From: CAWCFV01 sp963794995
GTDB taxonomy: Bacteria; Actinomycetota; Actinomycetes; JACCUZ01
DNA: 64,000 nt
NCBI GenBank assembly: GCA_963794995.1
Contig: CAWCFV010000002.1
Location: 1,364,001 to 1,428,000, forward strand
Reading direction: 5' to 3'
In this document: in pieces, positions 58,931-64,000 of the stretch
Layout: every line of letters starts with the position of its first letter
Numbering within the stretch: the first letter of the stretch is position 1
The notes under the pieces: generated by a model
What the model was told of the DNA's origin: nothing
Database searches by the model: none
Seen by the model: only the letters and a program-made list of their open reading frames with translations
Made by a program: the position numbers and the translations under genes

Positions 58931-60445
58931 TCAGCGGGAGTGGTAGTTCGGGGCCTCGACGGTCATCTGGATGTCGTGCGGGTGGCTCTCCTTGAGGCTG
59001 GCCGAGGTGATCCGGACGAACCTCCCGCGCTCCTGCAGGTCGGGCACCGTCCGGGCGCCGACGTAGAACATCGACTGGCGCAGGCCGCCCACGAGCAGGT
59101 GGACGACCGCGGACAGCGGGCCGCGGTAGGCGACCCTGCCCTCGACGCCCTCGGGCACGATCTTGTCGTCGCTGTCGACCTCGGCCTGGAAGTAGCGGTC
59201 CTTCGAGTAGGACTTCTTGCCACGCGAGGACATGGCGCCCAGGGAGCCCATGCCCCGGTAGGACTTGTACTGCTTGCCGTTGACGAAGATGACCTCGCCC
59301 GGGCTCTCGTCGCACCCGGCCAGCATCGACCCGACCATCACCGACTCCGCGCCGGCGACGATGGCCTTGGCGATGTCGCCGGAGAACTGCAGACCGCCGT
59401 CGGCGATGACCGGCACCCCGGCGGGGCGGCAGGCCAGCGCCGCCTCGTGGACGGCGGTGATCTGCGGGACCCCGACGCCGGTGACCAGGCGCGTGGTGCA
59501 GATCGAGCCGGGTCCGACCCCGACCTTGACCGCATCGGCTCCGGCGTCGACGAACGCCTGGGCGCCCGCACGCGTCGCGACGTTGCCCCCGATGACCTGG
59601 ACGTGGCTGGTGGCCGGGTCGGACTTGAGTCGGCGCACCATGTCGAGCAGCAGCCGTACGTGCCCGTGCGCGGTGTCGGCGACCAGCACGTCGACCCCGG
59701 CCTCCACCAGCGTCGTCGCCCGCTCCCACGCGTCGCCGAAGTAGCCGATGGCCGCGGCGACCATGAGGCGTCCGTCGCCGTCCTTCAACGCATCGGGGAA
59801 CTGCTCGGACTTCACGAAGTCCTTGACCGTGATGAGCCCGGTCAGCCGGCCCTGCTCGTCGATGATCGGGAGCCGCTCGCGCTTGTGCTGGCGCAGGAGC
59901 AGGGTGGCCTCGTCACGCTCGATGCCCTCGTGCCCGGTGACGAGCGGCATGGGGGTCATCACGTCGCTCACCAGCGTCGTGCGCCACTGCGCGACAGGGG
60001 TGAAGCGCAGGTCGCGGTTGGTCACGATCCCCAGCAGGACCTGGTCCTGGTCCACGACCGGCAGGCCGGACACGCGGTACTCGCCGCAGCGCTCGTCGAG
60101 CTCCTCGAGCGTGGCCTTCGGGTGGATGGTGATCGGGTTCGAGATCATCCCGGTCTGGGTCCGCTTCACCAGGTCGACCTGGTAGGCCTGGTCCTCGATC
60201 GACAGGTTGCGGTGCAGCACCCCCAGCCCGCCCTGACGGGCCATGGCGATCGCCATCCGCGCCTCGGTGACCGTGTCCATCGCCGCGGAGACGAGGGGGA
60301 CGCTCAGCGAGATCTCACGGGTCAGGCGTGAGCTGGTGTCGACGTCGGCCGGCACGACATCGGTCTCGCCGGGGAGCAGCAGCACGTCGTCGAACGTGAG
60401 CCCCAGCGGGGCGAACGGTGTGTGGTCCTCGGGGCTGCCCGTCAC
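58931..60445 (-). CDS. guaB: IMP dehydrogenase
   Basis: A 504-aa IMPDH that makes XMP, the rate-limiting step to GMP. The barrel begins with LTFDDVLLLPGETDVVP, and a CBS pair is inserted at about 101-215. The catalytic loop GVGPGSICTTR carries Cys316. The phosphate motif IADGGLQFSGDIAKAI and the flap YRGMGSLGAMSSRGKKSYSKDRYF are complete. GTG 60445 is chosen because TAGCAT ends exactly 7 nt upstream (leaderless), identical in hexamer and spacing to the mutase gene at 2367. It lies 10 bp after the rsdA-like gene, so the promoter would be inside that gene's stop region. Confidence 0.97.
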   Translation of the reverse strand: MTGSPEDHTPFAPLGLTFDDVLLLPGETDVVPADVDTSSRLTREISLSVPLVSAAMDTVTEARMAIAMARQGGLGVLHRNLSIEDQAYQVDLVKRTQTGMISNPITIHPKATLEELDERCGEYRVSGLPVVDQDQVLLGIVTNRDLRFTPVAQWRTTLVSDVMTPMPLVTGHEGIERDEATLLLRQHKRERLPIIDEQGRLTGLITVKDFVKSEQFPDALKDGDGRLMVAAAIGYFGDAWERATTLVEAGVDVLVADTAHGHVRLLLDMVRRLKSDPATSHVQVIGGNVATRAGAQAFVDAGADAVKVGVGPGSICTTRLVTGVGVPQITAVHEAALACRPAGVPVIADGGLQFSGDIAKAIVAGAESVMVGSMLAGCDESPGEVIFVNGKQYKSYRGMGSLGAMSSRGKKSYSKDRYFQAEVDSDDKIVPEGVEGRVAYRGPLSAVVHLLVGGLRQSMFYVGARTVPDLQERGRFVRITSASLKESHPHDIQMTVEAPNYHSR

Positions 60446-60455
60446 CCCGCCGATG

Positions 60456-61538
60456 CTACCGGGCGTCGCGGCCGTCGACCTTGGCGGCGCCGTCGTCGTC
60501 GACCGTGGCGCCGCCGTCGTCGGCCGGCCCGGCCTGCGCCGTCGGGCGGGGCTGCGCGGGGGCGCGCTCCGCGTCCTTCCCGGTGCCCTTGCTGCCGGAC
60601 GCGTCCTTCCTGCCGTTCGTGCCCGAGCCCTTGCTGCCCGCGGTGCCCGAGCCCTGGTCGGACCCGGAGCCGGCCCCCTTGTCCGATCCCTCGTCCGATC
60701 CCTTGCCCGATCCCTTGCCCGATCCTTGGCCCGATCCCTTGCCCGCGCCGTCGTCGCGCCGGGTCCGGTCCGCATCGGTCCTTCCCGATCCGGGGTCCTT
60801 GTCCGCGGCCTCGGCCGGGTCCCTGCCCGGGTCCCTGCCCGGGTCCTTGGCCGCGGCCTTGCCCGGGGCCTTGCCCGGGTCCTTGGCCGGGGCCTTGGCC
60901 GGGGCCTTGCCGGGGCCGGCCCCGCGGGCCTGCTCGGCCTTGGCCGCGGCGCGCTCCAGCCGCGCCTCGAGGCCGGCCAGCCGGGCCTCGACCGAGCGCC
61001 GGTCGCCGCCGGTGAGCTCGCCGCTGCCGAGCCGGGCCGTCATGGCGTCGAGGCTGGCGCGCGCGCCGGAGAGGTCACCGGACCGGATCTGGCGCTGCGC
61101 GGCCCGGCCGGCCTCCAGCGCCGCCCGCTTCGCCTCGTGCCGGGGCTGGTCGCCCGCGACCGCCGCGTAGATCCCCTTGACCGGCGCGAGCGGGTCGCCG
61201 GTGACCGCCGCGGCGACTCCACCCAGGGAGAGCGTGGCGCCGACCACGACGGCGACCGTCGTGGCGCGCAGGCCGAGCCCGGTGCCGCTCGGCCGAGAGG
61301 CGGGCAGCAGCGTCAGCGAGGCGGTCGCGCGGGTCAGCGTCTCGTCCTCGTGCGCGATGAGCATGGCGTCCAGGTCGTGGTCGACGTCCGCGGCGAGCGC
61401 GGCCAGCAGGCGCACGACGGCGTCGTCCTCGGTGAGCGACGCGCGCTGGGCCAGCCGGTCGACCAGGTGGGCGTCGCGCGAGACGGCCAGCAGGTCGAGG
61501 TCGTCCCCCGGCGAGCCCTGGCCCACCATGCTGGTCAT
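60456..61538 (-). CDS. rsdA: RsdA-like membrane anti-sigma factor with long low-complexity tail
   Basis: A 360-aa protein whose ATG overlaps the sigma-factor stop by 4 bp (ATGA). Residues 10-70 (DDLDLLAVSRDAHLVDRLAQRASLTEDDAVVRLLAALAADVD) resemble the sigma-D-binding region of mycobacterial RsdA. One transmembrane helix (about 89-113) follows. Residues 130-205 are helical and charged. Residues 206-345 are Gly/Lys/Asp/Ser repeats (KAPAKDPGKAPGK, GSGKGSGKGSDEG) encoded by imperfect tandem DNA repeats (about 60600-60915). The N-terminus would hold the sigma factor and the tail would lie outside the membrane. The position sigD-rsdA-guaB matches Mycobacterium tuberculosis as I recall it. Confidence 0.78.
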   Translation of the reverse strand: MTSMVGQGSPGDDLDLLAVSRDAHLVDRLAQRASLTEDDAVVRLLAALAADVDHDLDAMLIAHEDETLTRATASLTLLPASRPSGTGLGLRATTVAVVVGATLSLGGVAAAVTGDPLAPVKGIYAAVAGDQPRHEAKRAALEAGRAAQRQIRSGDLSGARASLDAMTARLGSGELTGGDRRSVEARLAGLEARLERAAAKAEQARGAGPGKAPAKAPAKDPGKAPGKAAAKDPGRDPGRDPAEAADKDPGSGRTDADRTRRDDGAGKGSGQGSGKGSGKGSDEGSDKGAGSGSDQGSGTAGSKGSGTNGRKDASGSKGTGKDAERAPAQPRPTAQAGPADDGGATVDDDGAAKVDGRDAR

Positions 61539-62155
61539 CTGGCCACCTCCGCCGCCGCGAGCAGGCGCAGCCTGGCCAGTGCGCGGTGCTGGGCGACCCG
61601 GACGGCACCGGAGGACATCCCGAGGGCCGCGCCGGTCTCCTCGGCCGAGAGGCCCACGGCGACCCGCATCAGCAGCAGCTCGCGCTGATGGTCGGGCAGC
61701 AGCGAGAGCAGGCGGCGCACGGTGGCAACCTCGCTGCTGCGCACCGCGTGGTCCTCCGGGCCGGGGCCGGCGTCGGGGCTGTCGGGCAGGTCGTCGGTGG
61801 GCACGGCGGCCCGCACCGCCGCCCGCTGGACGTCGGCCACCTTGTGCGCGGCGATCCCGAACACGAACGCCTCGAAGGGTCGTCCCTGGTCCCGGTAGCG
61901 CGGTAGGGCGGACAGCACGGCGAGACAGACCTCCTGGGCCACGTCGTCGGCGGCGTGCTCGCTCCCGGGCAGCCGCCCCAGTCGTGCACGGCAGTACCGG
62001 TGGACCACGAGGCGCACGTGAGCGAGCAGAGCGTCGCGCGCTGCCGTGTCCCCCTCCACGGCACGCGCGGCGAGCCAACCCAGGTCGACCGCCGCGGACC
62101 CCTCGGGCTCCGTGCTCCTGGAGATCGCTTCCGGGCCGTCCGACGTTACGGTCAC
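61535..62155 (-). CDS. sigD: SigD/ShbA-type RNA polymerase sigma factor
   Basis: A 206-aa group 4-like sigma factor with region 2 (LLAHVRLVVHRYCRARLG to GRPFEAFVFGIAAHKVADVQRA) and region 4 (LLSLLPDHQRELLLMRVAVGLSAEETGAALGMSSGAVRVAQHRALARLR). By position (between bldM and rsdA-guaB) and sequence it corresponds to mycobacterial SigD and streptomycete ShbA; ShbA controls the principal sigma factor gene hrdB in Streptomyces. The GTG at 62155 lies only 4 bp after the bldM stop, so the two are co-transcribed. Confidence 0.88.
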   Translation of the reverse strand: MTVTSDGPEAISRSTEPEGSAAVDLGWLAARAVEGDTAARDALLAHVRLVVHRYCRARLGRLPGSEHAADDVAQEVCLAVLSALPRYRDQGRPFEAFVFGIAAHKVADVQRAAVRAAVPTDDLPDSPDAGPGPEDHAVRSSEVATVRRLLSLLPDHQRELLLMRVAVGLSAEETGAALGMSSGAVRVAQHRALARLRLLAAAEVAR

Positions 62156-62159
62156 ACCG

Positions 62160-62765
62160 TCACCGCACCAGCCCCCACCGGAAACCCATCGCCACGGCCT
62201 GGGCGCGGTCGGCCGCGCCCAGCTTCCGGAACAGGCGTCGGGCGTGGGTCTTCACGGTGTCCTCGGAGAGGTAGAGCTCCTTGCCGATCTCGGAGTTGCT
62301 GCGGCCGCGACCCATCCCGCGCAGCACCTGGAGCTCACGCTCGGTCAGCGGGGGCAGGCCTTCGGCGTCGGCGCGCGGTCGCGGTACGTGCCGCGCAGCG
62401 GCGTCCGCGAGGGCATGGGTGACCATCGCGGTGAGCTCCTCCCGGGACGCGTCCTTCACGAGGTAGCCGCGCGCGCCGGAGCTGACCGCACGGGCCACGC
62501 CCTCGACGTCCTCGGCCATGGTCATCATGATGACGGCGGTCTGCGGTGCGGCGCCGAGGATCCTGCGGGCCGCCTCGACACCGCCGATCCCGGGCATGCG
62601 GACGTCGACGAGGACGAGGTCGGGACGCTCGGAGCTGAAGCGCACGAGGCACTCCTCGCCGGAGCCGGCGACGACGACCCGCTCGACGCCTGCGACAGAG
62701 GCGACGGCACGACGCAACGCCTCGCGGGCCAGCGGCGAGTCGTCGCAGACGAGGACGGTGGACAT
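62160..62765 (-). CDS. bldM: BldM-type response regulator (NarL/FixJ family)
   Basis: A 201-aa regulator very like Streptomyces BldM over its whole length: VLVCDDSPLAREALRRAVASVAGVERV at the start, and ERELQVLRGMGRGRSNSEIGKELYLSEDTVKTHARRLFRKLGAADRAQAVAMGFRWGLVR at the end (LuxR-type helix-turn-helix). The receiver keeps Asp8/Asp9, Asp54, Thr82 and Lys104. Streptomyces BldM nevertheless works without phosphorylation as a homodimer or with WhiI, so phospho-control should not be assumed. No histidine kinase gene is near. GGAGGTGA lies about 9 nt before the ATG. The bldM-sigma-guaB neighbourhood is shared with Streptomyces. Confidence 0.93.
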   Translation of the reverse strand: MSTVLVCDDSPLAREALRRAVASVAGVERVVVAGSGEECLVRFSSERPDLVLVDVRMPGIGGVEAARRILGAAPQTAVIMMTMAEDVEGVARAVSSGARGYLVKDASREELTAMVTHALADAAARHVPRPRADAEGLPPLTERELQVLRGMGRGRSNSEIGKELYLSEDTVKTHARRLFRKLGAADRAQAVAMGFRWGLVR

Positions 62766-62901
62766 GCCAGGTGGTCACCTCCCGCGCCGGGCCTCTCCCG
62801 ACGCACACCCCATGCATCGGCAGGTACGCGGGCGACCCTGACCCATCGGGGTGAATCTGTCCGAACCCGTCCCGCGACCGGGTGACGGCCGCCCGGCCGG
62901 G

Positions 62902-63804
62902 TCACGACGCGAGCAGAGCCTCGACGTCCGGGCGGGAGAGCCAGTCGGCGCGCAGGGGCTCCGGCAGGTCGTCGGCGATGGCCGTCACCGCGCGGCGGGC
63001 GCCGGCCAGCGCCCGGGCGCTCTCCTCGGGGGCCTCCTCGGCCAGCAGGGCACCGAGGACCGCGCGCGCCGGCCACTGCAGCGGCAGCGTCCCGAGGCTC
63101 TCGGCGAGCAGCCCGGCGCGGCGCAGCACGGTCGCGGCCTCGGCCGGGCGACCCGACTCCACCTCGGCGACCCCCTGGAACAGCAGGCCCTTCGCCACGT
63201 GCCGGGGTGCTCCCGCGTGCTCCGCCCCGTCCACCGCCTCGCGGGCAGCGGCCACCGCCTCCTCCGGCCGGCCGGCCAGCAGGGCCACCTCGGCCCGCAC
63301 CCAGCCCAGCCGGACCCGCTGGCGCCACCAGTCGGGCCGGTCGCCGACGAGGTGGGCCGCGGCGGCCGCGCGGGCGGCCGCGGTCTCGCCGTCGCCGAGC
63401 CCCACCGCGTCGGCCGACAGGCCGAGCAGGGCGTCGAACCCGGCCTCACCGACCCCGCCCGAGCTCTCCAGCGCGTGCTCGTCGTACCCCTGGGCCACGG
63501 CGTGCCGGCCCAGCTGCCGGTGCACGGAGGCGACCGTGGTGGCGGCCAGGGCGCCCAGCACCCGGCCCTCGGCGCTGCCCTGGCCGGCGACGAGCGGCTC
63601 GAGCACGGTGAGCGCGCCGCCGTACCGGCCGGCGGCCGACAGGCACACCCCCAGCAGCCACCCGGCGCCGGCCGCCTCGGCCTCCAGCCCGGCCTCGGTG
63701 GCCGCGGCCACCGCACGCTGCAGCGGCTCGACGCCGGCGGCCGGCCGGCCGTGGAACGCGGCACGCTCCCCGGCCACCAGCAGCGCTGGGAGCTCCTCGG
63801 CCAC
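62902..63804 (-). CDS. TPR-like helical repeat protein
   Basis: A 300-aa, Ala/Leu/Glu-rich protein with several 34-residue helix pairs typical of tetratricopeptide-like folds (for example GWLLGVCLSAAGRYGGALTVLEPLV, HVAKGLLFQGVAEVESGRPAEAATVLRRAGLLAESLG). There is no signal peptide or catalytic motif. It may be a scaffold or regulator. It sits 136 bp upstream of bldM on the same strand. In M. tuberculosis an uncharacterised gene also precedes sigD, but I cannot confirm it is the same family. Confidence 0.72.
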   Translation of the reverse strand: MAEELPALLVAGERAAFHGRPAAGVEPLQRAVAAATEAGLEAEAAGAGWLLGVCLSAAGRYGGALTVLEPLVAGQGSAEGRVLGALAATTVASVHRQLGRHAVAQGYDEHALESSGGVGEAGFDALLGLSADAVGLGDGETAAARAAAAAHLVGDRPDWWRQRVRLGWVRAEVALLAGRPEEAVAAAREAVDGAEHAGAPRHVAKGLLFQGVAEVESGRPAEAATVLRRAGLLAESLGTLPLQWPARAVLGALLAEEAPEESARALAGARRAVTAIADDLPEPLRADWLSRPDVEALLAS

Positions 63805-63860
63805 GGCTGCCCCTCACTCGTGGTCGGCGCCGGTCGGTCCCGCGCGCGTCGGCCGCGACG

Positions 63861-64000
63861 TTACCGCGACCCGACCCCCGCCACGGCGCCCCCGGCCAGG
63901 CTCACGGTCGCCTCGACCGCCGTGGCCAGGTCCGGCAGCCACGCGGCCCGCGGCCCCTCCCGGTCGGGATCCCAGCCCGGCCCCCCCAGCAGGAGCACCG
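63861..64000 (-). CDS. C-terminal fragment of a gene entering from the right
   Basis: The minus strand is open from the window end to a TAA at 63863-63861 and reads VLLLGGPGWDPDREG ... AVAGVGSR for about 46 codons with actinobacterial codon use. The fragment is too short to identify. It would be followed by the TPR-like gene after 56 bp. Confidence 0.45.
   Translation of the reverse strand, partial: VLLLGGPGWDPDREGPRAAWLPDLATAVEATVSLAGGAVAGVGSR

Noticed and set aside
62160..62765. Classical two-component system
   Set aside because: No histidine kinase gene is adjacent, and BldM-type receivers can work without phosphorylation.

Overview
This window is a gene-dense stretch (most intergenic gaps under 150 bp) of a very high-GC actinobacterial chromosome. 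GTG starts are common, neighbouring genes often overlap by exactly 4 bp (GTGA or ATGA), and many promoters look leaderless. Gene content and order (purN-purH-folD-DUF3017-mdh-icd; a BldM-type regulator, SigD/ShbA-type sigma factor, RsdA-like protein, guaB and guaB3 block; split methylmalonyl-CoA mutase subunits) suggest Propionibacteriales, most likely a Nocardioides-like organism. The taxonomic call is inference from gene families, not a database match. I saw no rRNA, tRNA, CRISPR array, insertion sequence or phage gene.

Layout. 1-8 kb: partial M20 amidohydrolase and acyl-CoA mutase large subunit (minus), divergent from a D,D-carboxypeptidase whose 3' end overlaps a YihY membrane protein by 136 bp, then 2H phosphodiesterase, trpS and a CNNM/CBS membrane protein. 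8-12 kb: deoR-galT-galK operon plus an FMN-binding oxidoreductase. 12-22 kb (minus): DUF6350, purN, purH, a three-PAS diguanylate cyclase, folD, DUF3017, mdh and icd, that is, purine/one-carbon and TCA enzymes; icd carries a one-base frameshift in this sequence. 21.9-25.4 kb: ECF sigma factor with a membrane partner, a 26-bp hairpin, then sucD and sucC. 25.5-40 kb: LPXTG-anchored S15-type hydrolase, cobalamin-binding mutase subunit (partner of the large subunit 25 kb away), lipase, M23 peptidase, pcrA, secreted peptidase-like protein, PIG-L deacetylase, amidase, an orphan peptide-type permease, AraC regulator, guaA. 40-47 kb: a large polytopic PTPS-related protein and a heterodimeric ABC exporter in which one nucleotide site is intact and the other is degenerate on both halves. 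47-55.5 kb: a divergent catabolic cluster (NCS1 permease, ureohydrolase, SnoaL-like protein, aldehyde dehydrogenase, GMC oxidoreductase and SDR on one side; a cyclase-family hydrolase and an XRE-cupin regulator on the other) with a 14-bp palindrome sitting on both predicted -35 elements. 55.5-64 kb: secreted M4 thermolysin-like protease, guaB3, guaB, rsdA-like, sigD/shbA-like, bldM, a TPR-like protein and a partial gene.

How the genes work together: most of the window is housekeeping (purine synthesis, TCA cycle, replication and repair, cell wall). The most promising parts for new biology are the 47-55.5 kb regulon, whose substrate I cannot name but whose uptake-hydrolysis-oxidation logic and autoregulated divergent promoter are visible; the complementary ABC exporter; the signalling gene lodged in the purine/folate operon; and the GuaB3 protein that has lost the IMPDH catalytic cysteine.
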